A DNA stretch of 18,551 nt. Origin: Pelagibacterales bacterium SAG-MED38. Its GTDB lineage: Bacteria; Pseudomonadota; Alphaproteobacteria; Pelagibacterales; Pelagibacteraceae. The notes under the pieces were generated by a model. That model saw only the letters and a program-made list of their open reading frames with translations. It was not told where the DNA came from and ran no database searches. Positions 8,436 to 16,937 of the stretch are shown here, piece by piece. The stretch spans positions 1-18,551 of the forward strand of contig JACWEH010000012.1 in the NCBI GenBank assembly GCA_014653585.1, given 5' to 3'. Both the position numbers and the translations under genes were made by a program. The stretch's first letter is position 1. The number at the start of each line of letters is the position of its first letter.

Positions 8436-9724
8436 ATCTCGAAAGGGTTTTCGACTAAAATAGTATCATCTCGTTCAGGACTAGTCGATATACTGGATAT
8501 TTTCGCTCCAATAAAGTCCTCGATTGCAAATAGATATTTTTTAGCATTCTCAGGGAGATCATTAATATTTTTGATACCATTTGTTGAGGTTTTCCATCCA
8601 TCAAATGTTTTATAAATAGGTTTGATTTTAAGTTGATCTTCAACTGCTGCGGGGAGGTAATCTATTTTTTTTCCATTTAGATCGTATTCTACACACATTT
8701 TTATTTCATCTAGTTCATCTAAGACATCAAGTTTTGTTAAGGCAATGCCATCAATTCCAGAAATTTTTATTGTCTGCCTTACTAAAACGCCATCAAACCA
8801 ACCGCATCTTCTTTTTCGACTAGTTACAGTTCCAAACTCTTTACCTCTTGTTCCTAATAACTCACCTGTTTCGTTTACTAATTCAGTGGGAAAAGGTCCT
8901 TCTCCTACTCTTGTCGTGTACGCTTTAGTTATTCCTAATACATAATTAATTGAATTGGGTCCACATCCAGTTCCTGTTGCGGCACTTGAAGCCACGGTAT
9001 TAGATGAAGTTACAAAAGGATATGTTCCATGGTCAACATCTAACAGAATTCCTTGTGCGCCCTCAAATAATATCTTTTTCTTTTGTTTCTTAAATTGATC
9101 AATCTTAAGCCATACTGGTGCTGAAAATTTTAGAATATCAGGGGCAATTTTTAAAAGATCTTCTTTAAGTTGATTTTTTTCAAATATTTTTTTTCCCAAA
9201 CCTTTTCTAATAGCGTTATGATGTGATAAAACTATTTCTAATCGTTGGTTCAAATTTTTCTCTGACCTAAGGTCCATTACTCGAATGGAACGTCTTCCAA
9301 CTTTATCCTCATAAGCAGGTCCGATACCTCTCCTAGTAGTTCCAATTTTACTTTTACCTGCTGCATCCTCTCTTATTTCATCCATTTCACGGTGAAATGG
9401 TAAAATTAAATTTGCAGCCTCAGAAATCATAAAATTTTCTGAGTTTACATCCACACCCTTTTCTCCCATTTCTTCAATTTCATCTAATAAAGCCCAAGGG
9501 TCCACAACAACACCATTTCCAATAATTGAAATTTTATTTTTTCTAACTATTCCTGAAGGAAGTAATCGAAGTTTGTAAGTTACTCCATCTATAACTAAGG
9601 TGTGTCCAGCATTATGACCACCTTGAAATCTAATTACAACATCTGCTTGCTCTGATAGCCAATCTACAATTTTTCCTTTTCCTTCATCTCCCCACTGCGA
9701 ACCAACTACTGCAACATTTTTCAT
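8432..9724 (-). CDS. purA: Adenylosuccinate synthetase
   Basis: Joins IMP and aspartate using GTP to form adenylosuccinate, the committed step to AMP. The 430-residue protein has the full length and motifs: [11 protein letters not shown] with catalytic Asp13, FQGGHNAGH with catalytic His41, [17 protein letters not shown] (IMP contact), [42 protein letters not shown] and TKLDVLD (guanine-binding). It is the last gene of the long minus-strand run; its ATG overlaps the TGA of thiD (ATGA), and no Shine-Dalgarno sequence is present. The stop shares TTAA with rpoH, so transcripts of the two genes must meet or overlap. Confidence 0.98.
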   Translation of the reverse strand: MKNVAVVGSQWGDEGKGKIVDWLSEQADVVIRFQGGHNAGHTLVIDGVTYKLRLLPSGIVRKNKISIIGNGVVVDPWALLDEIEEMGEKGVDVNSENFMISEAANLILPFHREMDEIREDAAGKSKIGTTRRGIGPAYEDKVGRRSIRVMDLRSEKNLNQRLEIVLSHHNAIRKGLGKKIFEKNQLKEDLLKIAPDILKFSAPVWLKIDQFKKQKKKILFEGAQGILLDVDHGTYPFVTSSNTVASSAATGTGCGPNSINYVLGITKAYTTRVGEGPFPTELVNETGELLGTRGKEFGTVTSRKRRCGWFDGVLVRQTIKISGIDGIALTKLDVLDELDEIKMCVEYDLNGKKIDYLPAAVEDQLKIKPIYKTFDGWKTSTNGIKNINDLPENAKKYLFAIEDFIGAKISSISTSPERDDTILVENPFEI

Positions 9725-10536
9725 AATTTATATGTTTTTTTTAACTCAATAGAATTTAAATGATTTATTGGACCATGTCCTATACCAATTTTAGGATTTG
9801 TTAATATGGCAGAATTTACATATTTAATTCCTAACTCACAAGATCTCTTTAGTGTTTTTCCACATGAAAAAAAAGAGGTAATTGCTGTTGATAGCGTACA
9901 TCCAGTGCCATGAGTATTTTTAGTATTAAATCTTCTATTTGAAAAAACTTTAATCTCTTTTTTGTTAACAAATATATCGTTAACCTTTTTTGATTTTAAA
10001 TGACCTCCTTTTACTAATACATTTGGTACACCCAATTTTAAAAATTCATTTGCAGCAAGAATCATATCATTTTTATCAGTTATTTTGATACCAGTTAAGA
10101 TTTCAGCTTCAGGAATATTAGGTGTAATTAAAGATACTTTATTTAATAATTTTTTTTTCATTAATTGCACAGCTGGATTTGTAATAAGCTTAGAACCATC
10201 TTTGGCTATCATCACTGGATCTAAAATTATTTTTTTAATTTTCATTTCAGTCAATGATCTGAATACCTTATTTATTACTTTTGTAGAATGAAGCATTCCA
10301 ATTTTTATAGCATTAGGCTTTATATCCTTAGTTGTATGAATTATCTGATTATAAATTTCATTTGGTGGAACAGGTATTACTGATTTCACACTTTTTGTAT
10401 TTTGGACTGTAACTGCAGTTACTGCCGTCATTGAATATACACCTAGACTTGTAGCAGTTTTAATGTCTGCCTGAATACCTGCACCTCCTGATGAGTCAGA
10501 TCCTGCTATGATTAAAATTTTCGATTTTATTTTCAA
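9721..10536 (-). CDS. thiD: Hydroxymethylpyrimidine/phosphomethylpyrimidine kinase
   Basis: Phosphorylates HMP and HMP-phosphate to HMP-PP for thiamine synthesis. Ribokinase-fold marks: [17 protein letters not shown] at 11-27, TAVTVQNT near 42, DPVM at 106-109, VKGGHL near 175, and [12 protein letters not shown] with the catalytic Cys at 213. The 271-residue length is normal. The start is TTG: reading upstream, the frame has no ATG or GTG before a TGA 18 bases away, and the conserved AGSDSSGG begins only 10 residues after the TTG. The glmM stop is one base upstream, giving TAA-T-TTG. Cultured Pelagibacter is known to lack thiC and to require exogenous HMP, so ThiD here may serve salvage; whether thiC is absent from this genome cannot be judged from the window. 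Confidence 0.95.
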   Translation of the reverse strand: MKIKSKILIIAGSDSSGGAGIQADIKTATSLGVYSMTAVTAVTVQNTKSVKSVIPVPPNEIYNQIIHTTKDIKPNAIKIGMLHSTKVINKVFRSLTEMKIKKIILDPVMIAKDGSKLITNPAVQLMKKKLLNKVSLITPNIPEAEILTGIKITDKNDMILAANEFLKLGVPNVLVKGGHLKSKKVNDIFVNKKEIKVFSNRRFNTKNTHGTGCTLSTAITSFFSCGKTLKRSCELGIKYVNSAILTNPKIGIGHGPINHLNSIELKKTYKL

Positions 10537-10537
10537 A

Positions 10538-11869
10538 TTATTTAATTTTTTTCAAAATTATATTAACACATTTAAGAAGAAGTATTTTATTTTCACTTTC
10601 TCCCATTATTCTTATTTTTGACTCTGTGCCTGACTTTCTTACAAGAATTCTTCCACTACCTTTTATTAATTTAGACGCTAGCTTAATAGATTTCTTAATT
10701 TCAGGTTTATTGATTATATTTTTATCTTTTACCTCAATATTTTTAAGTAACTGTGGAGTTTTTTGAAATTTTTTGAAAAATTCGCTGGCACTTTTTCCCT
10801 TTCTAAGAGCAAATAAAGTTTCCAGAGCAACAAGTAAACCATCTCCTGTAGTTGCAAATTTACCTAAAATAATATGTCCTGACTGTTCTCCACCTAAATT
10901 GAACTTATTTTTTTGCATTAGCTCTTTTACGTATCTGTCGCCAACATTAGCACGTATAAATTTTATACCTTTTTTGTTAAAATATTTTTCCAGGCCATAA
11001 TTGGACATTAATGTTCCAACAACCCCGCCTTTTAACATTTTTTTATTTTTCCACCTCATTGCTAGTGCGGCAATAATTTGATCTCCATCAATAATATTAC
11101 TTTTTTCGTCGCACATAATTATCCTGTCTGCATCACCATCTAATGAAATACCTATATGTGCCTTATACTTTTTAACTGCAGATTTTATCTTTTCAGGAAA
11201 GGTAGAACCACAATTTTTATTAATATTTAATCCATTTGGATTAACTCCTATTGCAATAACCTTGGCTCCTAAAGATTTTAACAATTCTGGTCCAGCTTTG
11301 TAGCCTGCTCCATTTGCACAATCAATTACAATTCTAAGTCCTCTTAAATTGAATTCTTTAGCAAAATTTTTTTTTAATATCTTGATGTAATCATTTGTTC
11401 CTGTCTCTAATCTTTTTACTCTACCTAATTTTTCAGGCCTCGAGAGATTTTTGATGATTTTTTGATCTATTAAACTTTCAATTTTTTTTTCTATTTTATC
11501 TGACAGTTTCATACCATCAGGTCCAAATAGTTTTAATCCATTATCATTATGAGGATTGTGAGAGGCTGTAATCATAATTCCCATATTTGCTCTCATAGCT
11601 TTTGTGAGCATCGCTAAACCATTTGTTGGTAGAGGTCCTAAAGTATATACATGCATACCTGCTGATGCCAATCCTGATACAAGCGCTGGCTCTAAGGTAT
11701 ATCCAGATAATCTTGTATCTTTTGCTATTATTGCGGTTTGCTTTCTTTTTTTCTGAGATTTAAAATATGTGCCACTTGCTAAACCAAATTTAAAAAACAT
11801 ATCTCCATTAATATTTTCACTATTTATAGCTCCCCTAATACCATCAGTACCAAAATATTTTTTTACCAT
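10538..11869 (-). CDS. glmM: Phosphoglucosamine mutase
   Basis: Interconverts glucosamine-6-phosphate and glucosamine-1-phosphate, leading to UDP-GlcNAc for peptidoglycan and lipid A. KYFGTDGIRG opens the protein at residue 4. The active-site phosphoserine is in TASHNPHNDNGLKLFGPDG (Ser103), the metal-binding loop DGDADR is at 244-249, the sugar-binding loop is GGEQSGHII, and the phosphate-binding C-terminal loop is RKSGTESKIRIMGE. The 443-residue length and the TASHNPHNDNG form identify GlmM rather than ManB or Pgm. The ATG overlaps the folP stop by one base (TAATG); thiD starts one base after its stop. ftsH-folP-glmM neighbours are common among proteobacteria. Confidence 0.97.
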   Translation of the reverse strand: MVKKYFGTDGIRGAINSENINGDMFFKFGLASGTYFKSQKKRKQTAIIAKDTRLSGYTLEPALVSGLASAGMHVYTLGPLPTNGLAMLTKAMRANMGIMITASHNPHNDNGLKLFGPDGMKLSDKIEKKIESLIDQKIIKNLSRPEKLGRVKRLETGTNDYIKILKKNFAKEFNLRGLRIVIDCANGAGYKAGPELLKSLGAKVIAIGVNPNGLNINKNCGSTFPEKIKSAVKKYKAHIGISLDGDADRIIMCDEKSNIIDGDQIIAALAMRWKNKKMLKGGVVGTLMSNYGLEKYFNKKGIKFIRANVGDRYVKELMQKNKFNLGGEQSGHIILGKFATTGDGLLVALETLFALRKGKSASEFFKKFQKTPQLLKNIEVKDKNIINKPEIKKSIKLASKLIKGSGRILVRKSGTESKIRIMGESENKILLLKCVNIILKKIK

Positions 11870-12924
11870 TAATTGTTAATTATATTTTTAAAAATCTTTA
11901 AGCCTTGCATTGTTTCGTTAACATCATGAATCCTCAAAATTTGAACACCTTGCATCATAAGATATATTGATGATGCTATTGTCCCCCCATTTCTTAATTT
12001 ACTATCATTTTTTCCAGATATCTCTTTAATAAATCTTTTTCTTGAGTTACCCACAAGTATAGGAAAACCAAGAGAATGGAAAATAGAAATGTTGCGTATC
12101 AAACTCATATTATGTTTCAAATTTTTTCCAAAACCTATACCAGGATCTAAAATAATTTTTTCATGTTTAATACCTCTAGATCTTAACAGTTTTATTTTTT
12201 CTTCAAAAAAATCATATATATCCAGCAACTCATTTTTATATTTAGGTTTTTTTTGCATGTTTTCTGGAAGTCCTTGTGAATGCTGAATTACAAATGGTAC
12301 TTTGTGTTTTTTCAACACACTTAAAGTTTTAGAGTCAAATTCTAATCCTGAAACATCATTAATTAATTTTATCCCTAAATTTATTCCTTTACTCATAATT
12401 TTAGACTTTCTAGTGTCTAAAGATATTGGGACTTTTTTTTTTAACAATGATTTTAGAGTTTTACATATTCTTTGCCATTCTAAATTTTCTTTAATTGCAT
12501 TAGATCCTGGACGTGTAGACTCACCGCCAACATCAATTAAATTTGCACCGCTTTTCAATAAATTGATCGCATGGGTAATTCCTCTTTTTTTTGAATTAAA
12601 TTTACCGCCATCTGAAAAGCTATCAGGTGTTAAATTTAATACACCTAAAATATTTGGTATTTTTTTAAAATTTAAATTTGAAAAGTTTTTTTTTTTTGAT
12701 TTAATTTTTTTTAAATCTAAATTAATTTTTTTCCTAAGTAATTTAGGTAAATATTTAATTCGATTGATAAAAATTTTTTTCTTTGAATTTCTTGTTAGTA
12801 TCTCTATTTGATCAAATGAGATTTCCTTGATTCCATTAAGTGGAATTGATTTCTTTTTATTAACTAGTTTTTTTGATTGATTTCCGTAGTAGAAATTACA
12901 CACTTTAGTGTAATATCTTGACAT
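11869..12924 (-). CDS. folP: Dihydropteroate synthase with N-terminal extension
   Basis: Condenses p-aminobenzoate with dihydropterin pyrophosphate to dihydropteroate; target of sulfonamides. The TIM-barrel core starts near residue 91: NILGVLNLTPDSFSDGG, ANLIDVGGESTRPGS, SLDTRKSKIM, INDVSGLEFD, a QHSQG variant of the usual MHxQG, ILDPGIGFGKN, and VGNSRKRFI. The core of about 260 residues is complete. In front is an extension of about 90 residues, rich in lysine, with a YY pair near the N-terminus and an FDQIEIL segment. From memory similar extensions occur in other alphaproteobacterial FolP; their function is unknown to me. The 12-base A run in the mRNA (positions 12686-12697) encodes the lysines just before the core. 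The gene follows ftsH by 5 nt and overlaps glmM by one base. Confidence 0.94.
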   Translation of the reverse strand: MSRYYTKVCNFYYGNQSKKLVNKKKSIPLNGIKEISFDQIEILTRNSKKKIFINRIKYLPKLLRKKINLDLKKIKSKKKNFSNLNFKKIPNILGVLNLTPDSFSDGGKFNSKKRGITHAINLLKSGANLIDVGGESTRPGSNAIKENLEWQRICKTLKSLLKKKVPISLDTRKSKIMSKGINLGIKLINDVSGLEFDSKTLSVLKKHKVPFVIQHSQGLPENMQKKPKYKNELLDIYDFFEEKIKLLRSRGIKHEKIILDPGIGFGKNLKHNMSLIRNISIFHSLGFPILVGNSRKRFIKEISGKNDSKLRNGGTIASSIYLMMQGVQILRIHDVNETMQGLKIFKNIINN

Positions 12925-12929
12925 TAAAA

Positions 12930-14831
12930 TTAATGAACAATTTTGGGTTTAAGTCCCATAGCACCTAGTGCGGAACTCTTATCATCATCAACTTTTAAAT
13001 CTTGTTTATCTGCAGGATATACGTTTTTAGTAATTATATTTTCTATCTCTTCGCCAGTTAATGTTTCATATGTTATAAGAGCTTTTGCAATTTTATGTAA
13101 ATCATCAGTTTTTTCAGTTAAAATTTCTCTAGCTTTGTTATAACCCTCATCAACTAATTTTCTAATTTCTTTATCTATCTTTTTAGCCACTTCCTCAGAA
13201 ACTGATTGTGTTTGAGTTACAGATCTTCCTAAAAAAACTTCTTCTTGATTTTCACCATACTCAACCGGACCCATTTCTTCACTCATTCCATATTTTGTAA
13301 CCATGGCTCTTGCAAGTTGAGTTGCTTGATTTATATCTGAACCGCTACCTCCGCCTGCTCCCGTAGAAATATTATCTTTTCCAAAAATCACCTCCTCTGC
13401 TACTCTACCACCAAAACAGACTGCTAATCTTGCTTTCAAATATTTAATTGAATAACCATGTTTGTCTCGTTCAGGTAAATTCATTACCATACCTAAGGCT
13501 CTACCTCTCGGAATAATTGTTGCTTTATGGATAGGGTCATAACTAGGCATATTAAAAGAAACTAAAGCATGTCCTCCTTCATGGTATGCCGTTAATTTCT
13601 TTTCGTCTTCAGTCATAACCATTGATCTTCTTTCAGCACCCATCATTACTTTATCCTTTGCTTCTTCAAATTCATTTAGAGTAACAATTCTTTTATTTTT
13701 TCTAGCCGCTAATAATGCAGACTCATTTACTAAGTTAGCTAGATCAGCACCTGAAAATCCAGGAGTTCCTCTTGCTATAGTTCTCAAATTTACATCAGGG
13801 GCCATCTTAATCTTTTTAACATGTACTTTTAAGATTTTTTCTCTTCCAATGATATCTGGATTAGAAACTACAACTTGTCTATCAAATCGACCTGGTCTTA
13901 ATAATGCAGGATCAAGAACATCGGGTCTATTTGTTGCTGCAATTATAATTACGCCTTCGTTAGTATCAAAACCGTCCATCTCAACAAGAAGCTGATTAAG
14001 AGTTTGTTCCCTTTCGTCATTACCTCCTCCTAAACCTGCCCCCCTACTTCTTCCAACAGCATCAATTTCATCAATAAATATTATACAAGGTGAATTTTTT
14101 TTTCCTTGCTCAAACATGTCTCTCACTCTTGACGCTCCTACACCAACAAACATCTCTACAAAATCTGATCCAGAGATAGTGAAGAAAGGAACACCTGCCT
14201 CGCCAGCAATTGCTCTGGCTAACAAGGTTTTTCCTGTACCTGGAGGACCTACAAGAAGCGCACCTCTAGGTATTTTTCCACCTAGCCTACTAAATTTTTT
14301 TGGATCTTTTAAAAACTCAACAATTTCCTCAACTTCCTCTTTAGCTTCTTCTACTCCTGCAACATCATTGAAGGTTACCTTGCCTTTCATTTCATTCATC
14401 ATTTTTGCTTTAGATCTTCCAAAGCCCATCGCTCCACCTTTTCCACCTTGCATCTGTCTCATGAAAAAAATCCAAACTGCTATTAATAATAGCATTGGAA
14501 ACCATGAGAGTAGAACACCAAATAATGAAGGCATCTTTTCATCTAAGGGCGCTGCAGAAATACTTACGCCTTTTTCTGAAAGTTTTTCTATTAAATTAGG
14601 ATCATTTGGTGAATAAGTTTTAAAGCTTTTCCCGTTTGCATATACACCATTTATATTATTTCCCTGGATCTCAACTTTTAATACTTCGCCTTGTTCTACC
14701 GAATCTAAAAATTCTGAAAAAATTACTTCATTAGAACTACTAATGTTTGATTGAGGATTTTTGAACATATTATATAGACCGATCGTTAGAAAAACGATTA
14801 TTGCCCACATTGCTAAGTTTTTAAAATTCAT
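12930..14831 (-). CDS. ftsH: ATP-dependent zinc metalloprotease FtsH
   Basis: Membrane-anchored AAA+ protease that degrades misfolded membrane proteins and selected cytosolic regulators. Order: membrane span about 6-23, periplasmic domain, second span about 103-124, Walker A GPPGTGKT at 195-202, pore motif FVGVG at 228-232, Walker B IIFIDE near 250, second region of homology ending RPGRFDRQV at about 312-320, zinc site HEGGH at 417-421 and a likely third ligand Asp499. The zinc motif has Gly where E. coli has Ala (HEAGH), still within HExxH. The 633-residue length is normal. No Shine-Dalgarno sequence precedes the ATG. The 42-nt gap from tilS carries a heat-shock-like promoter that ends 7 nt before the ATG. 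folP follows after 5 nt, so stress induction may extend into folP, glmM, thiD and purA. Confidence 0.98.
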   Translation of the reverse strand: MNFKNLAMWAIIVFLTIGLYNMFKNPQSNISSSNEVIFSEFLDSVEQGEVLKVEIQGNNINGVYANGKSFKTYSPNDPNLIEKLSEKGVSISAAPLDEKMPSLFGVLLSWFPMLLLIAVWIFFMRQMQGGKGGAMGFGRSKAKMMNEMKGKVTFNDVAGVEEAKEEVEEIVEFLKDPKKFSRLGGKIPRGALLVGPPGTGKTLLARAIAGEAGVPFFTISGSDFVEMFVGVGASRVRDMFEQGKKNSPCIIFIDEIDAVGRSRGAGLGGGNDEREQTLNQLLVEMDGFDTNEGVIIIAATNRPDVLDPALLRPGRFDRQVVVSNPDIIGREKILKVHVKKIKMAPDVNLRTIARGTPGFSGADLANLVNESALLAARKNKRIVTLNEFEEAKDKVMMGAERRSMVMTEDEKKLTAYHEGGHALVSFNMPSYDPIHKATIIPRGRALGMVMNLPERDKHGYSIKYLKARLAVCFGGRVAEEVIFGKDNISTGAGGGSGSDINQATQLARAMVTKYGMSEEMGPVEYGENQEEVFLGRSVTQTQSVSEEVAKKIDKEIRKLVDEGYNKAREILTEKTDDLHKIAKALITYETLTGEEIENIITKNVYPADKQDLKVDDDKSSALGAMGLKPKIVH

Positions 14832-14838
14832 GTTTATA

Positions 14839-14866
14839 AGATAAGAATTATTATCAATTTAACAAG
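14839..14866 (-). promoter_or_regulatory. Candidate RpoH (sigma-32) promoter of ftsH
   Basis: On the minus strand CTTG (14863-14866) is followed by a 17-nt spacer and CTTATCT (14839-14845). This fits the heat-shock consensus proposed for alphaproteobacteria, CTTG-N17/18-CYTATNT, at every specified base of the two boxes; the downstream G of the longer consensus is absent. The box ends 7 nt before the ftsH ATG, so initiation would fall at or next to the start codon. ftsH is a known RpoH target in E. coli. Confidence 0.6.
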
Positions 14867-14873
14867 TCTATTT

Positions 14874-15902
14874 TTACTCCTCTTTTGTTAAAATGATAGT
14901 GTGATTTACTTTCTTAATGACGCATCCACCCAATGTTACTTTACTAAGTTTTCCCGCTTTAATTTTACTCAAAATATTCTCTATTTTTTTACCCCTAACA
15001 AAATTTGGCTTTTTTCCAATTAAATGAATTAAATCTGATAATGACCTAAAAATAACCTCTCGTGAATTATCAAAAAAGTTTTTCTTTAATATCAATGTAT
15101 CTCTTTTGTGGTTAAAAATGGAATTCTTACTCTTATTCCTTTCAACATAAAACTTTATTGATTGATCAGACTCTTTTAAATTTTCTATAGTTAATTGAAA
15201 TTTTTTCTTATTAAGGCCGAAATTTTCAAATTCCTTAATTAATTTTCTTACTTTAATTCTATTGAATTTATCATTGTAATTAGAGGGATCATCTACATTA
15301 AAATTAAATATGAATTTAGATAAAAATATCAAATCTTTTTTGTTAAATTTTATCAAAGGTCTAATTAAATTTATATTTTTGAATTGAGTATTAATCCCAA
15401 GCGATACAAGTCCTTTTAAGCCACTTCCTCTAGCCATTCTTAGAAAAAAGTTTTCAATTAAATCATCCATATGATGACCTAAAACTAAATTATTGATTTT
15501 ATGTGTTTTACATTTAGAGAATAAAAGCTCATATCTTTTACTTCTTGCTAAAGATTGAATATTATTCAAAGGTTTTTTTCCCTTCCAAGTAAGAACATTA
15601 GAATTGATTTTTAAAGATTTAAGAATTCTTTTTACTTTATTAGCTTCGTAAGTAGACTGTTTTCTTAGCTTATGATCAACAATAAAATACTTTGGATATA
15701 AATTTTTCTTTAAAGCATATACTTTTGTCAAAAAAGCCAAGGCTAAACTATCCGCACCTCCAGATACCGCAACAATAAAATTTGTATCAATTTTAAATGA
15801 CTTTTCAAATTTTTTAAAGATTTGATTTACTCTTTGATTTGAAAGTCTTGAATTATAAATGTTAGGAATTTTTTTTCTTGCACTCAAATTTTTGAGACTC
15901 AT
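14874..15902 (-). CDS. tilS: tRNA(Ile)-lysidine synthase
   Basis: Adds lysine to C34 of the tRNA-Ile reading AUA, using ATP; essential because AUA codons are common in AT-rich genomes. The PP-loop AVSGGADSLALAFL is at about 45-58, with the further motifs VLGHHMDDLIENFFLRMARG and NYNDKFNRIKVRKLI typical of TilS. A short C-terminal domain ending TLGGCVIKKVNHTIIL follows, so the protein (342 residues) lacks the long C-terminal part of E. coli TilS. The ATG at 15902 is preferred: it overlaps cpoB by 41 nt. An ATG at 15959 would give 361 residues and a 98-nt overlap. A TTG at 15887 is also possible; neither ATG has a clear ribosome site. Located in the cpoB-tilS-ftsH order widespread in alphaproteobacteria. 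Confidence 0.92.
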   Translation of the reverse strand: MSLKNLSARKKIPNIYNSRLSNQRVNQIFKKFEKSFKIDTNFIVAVSGGADSLALAFLTKVYALKKNLYPKYFIVDHKLRKQSTYEANKVKRILKSLKINSNVLTWKGKKPLNNIQSLARSKRYELLFSKCKTHKINNLVLGHHMDDLIENFFLRMARGSGLKGLVSLGINTQFKNINLIRPLIKFNKKDLIFLSKFIFNFNVDDPSNYNDKFNRIKVRKLIKEFENFGLNKKKFQLTIENLKESDQSIKFYVERNKSKNSIFNHKRDTLILKKNFFDNSREVIFRSLSDLIHLIGKKPNFVRGKKIENILSKIKAGKLSKVTLGGCVIKKVNHTIILTKEE

Positions 15903-16851
15903 ACTTTGCTTTTTGAATAACAGACTGATTTGCATCTGGATATTGTTTTTCAACACCACTTATCATTTTACAGCCTTGATCTTTTTCTCCAATCTGTATC
16001 ATTGATACACCTAGCTTTAATAAATTAATAGGAGCTTTTTCTCCTTTTGGATATTTTTGATAACCTTCTAAATAAGCTGAAGCAGCATCAGTGTATAATT
16101 GTCTAATTCTAAATGTTTCGGCATACCAATATTGTGCGTTTCCTGCCAATTTATGATCAGGATTTGAAATTACAAATTCTCTAAATGCTCTTTCAGCAGT
16201 AGGATAATCTCCAACTTTTAAAAAACTTGTAGCAAACTCATACTGCTCAGACTCTGAAACATCTGGTAAAATTTTTTCCTCTGCTTGAAATGTCTCAGTA
16301 ACTATTGTAGCAGTCGTCTCAACTGATTGTATTTTTTGATTGGTATCTTTTGTAGAATTATCTTTATAAGATATTGACCCTAAGTCTTGTGGTTGAGATG
16401 AGCCTGGTAAAATTTCTGTATCTGGCTCTGAATTTTTTTTTGAAGTTAAATTTAGAGTTTCACCAGTTGATAGAGCAGTTTCTAAATCTTGAAATCTTAA
16501 TTGATTATCTGATTGAACTTTTGAGAGTCGATTTGACAACTTATCTAATTTAAAATTTATTTCCTCAAATTTATTAGTAAGTTCCTGAAATTGATTTTCA
16601 ATTTCAGATAATTTCAATAAGTGTCTTGTAAGTACATCTTCAGAATTACTATCAATACTTGATGAACCTGAATTTGTATTATTGAATTCACTTGAATTTG
16701 AGTATACAGCTTTTTCCAGCGTTTTTAAATCATTTTTGATTATTTCAAGTGTATCGTAAATATTATGATTGTCAGCAAAAGAGGGATTACAAATAAAAAA
16801 ATTCAATAACAAAAAAAATTTATATTTAAGCAATACTCTAAAGAATTTCAT
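15862..16851 (-). CDS. cpoB: Tol-Pal associated periplasmic protein CpoB/YbgF
   Basis: Periplasmic TPR protein that in E. coli coordinates outer-membrane constriction with peptidoglycan synthesis through TolA and PBP1B. Residues 1-26 form a signal peptide with basic start, long hydrophobic core and SFA before the likely cut at 26/27. Residues about 75-127 are a coiled coil (heptads such as LSEIENQFQELTNKFEEINF), matching the trimerising part of YbgF. A low-complexity Ser/Thr/Gln linker spans about 128-195. TPR repeats fill 201-320, including YEFATSFLKVGDYPTAERAF and GNAQYWYAETFRI. Total 329 residues, somewhat longer than E. coli (263). It follows pal but is separated from it by an intrinsic terminator, so it may be expressed less than pal or from its own promoter. 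No Shine-Dalgarno sequence. Confidence 0.92.
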   Translation of the reverse strand: MKFFRVLLKYKFFLLLNFFICNPSFADNHNIYDTLEIIKNDLKTLEKAVYSNSSEFNNTNSGSSSIDSNSEDVLTRHLLKLSEIENQFQELTNKFEEINFKLDKLSNRLSKVQSDNQLRFQDLETALSTGETLNLTSKKNSEPDTEILPGSSQPQDLGSISYKDNSTKDTNQKIQSVETTATIVTETFQAEEKILPDVSESEQYEFATSFLKVGDYPTAERAFREFVISNPDHKLAGNAQYWYAETFRIRQLYTDAASAYLEGYQKYPKGEKAPINLLKLGVSMIQIGEKDQGCKMISGVEKQYPDANQSVIQKAKYESQKFECKKKNS

Positions 16852-16880
16852 CTAATTAAGTTATGTCTAAAATAATGGCG

Positions 16881-16920
16881 AAAAAAAGACCTCTTAAATC
16901 ATTATAATTTAAGAGGTCTT
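16881..16920 (-). terminator. Intrinsic terminator after pal
   Basis: A perfect 14-bp inverted repeat (16886-16899 with 16907-16920, arm AAGACCTCTTAAAT) encloses the 7-base loop 16900-16906. On the minus strand the hairpin is followed directly by five more T at 16885-16881, extending the two at the stem base to seven. It lies 17 nt after the pal stop. On the plus strand no T tract follows, so it is directional. It is the only convincing intrinsic terminator I see in the window. Confidence 0.88.
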
Positions 16921-16937
16921 AAATATTTATTGAGTAC

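Noticed and set aside
8439..8454. Small hairpin (TCGAAA/TTTCGA, loop GGGT) just past the rpoH stop
   Set aside because: Only 6 bp, within the last codons of purA, and not followed by a T tract on either strand, so not called a terminator.
12302..12811. 169-residue plus-strand open frame
   Set aside because: Exact antisense of folP, rich in Phe/Leu/Ile from reverse-complemented Lys/Asn codons; no motif and the minus-strand frame is clearly FolP.
14116..14616. 166-residue plus-strand open frame
   Set aside because: Antisense of the conserved FtsH AAA+ domain; no independent family signal.
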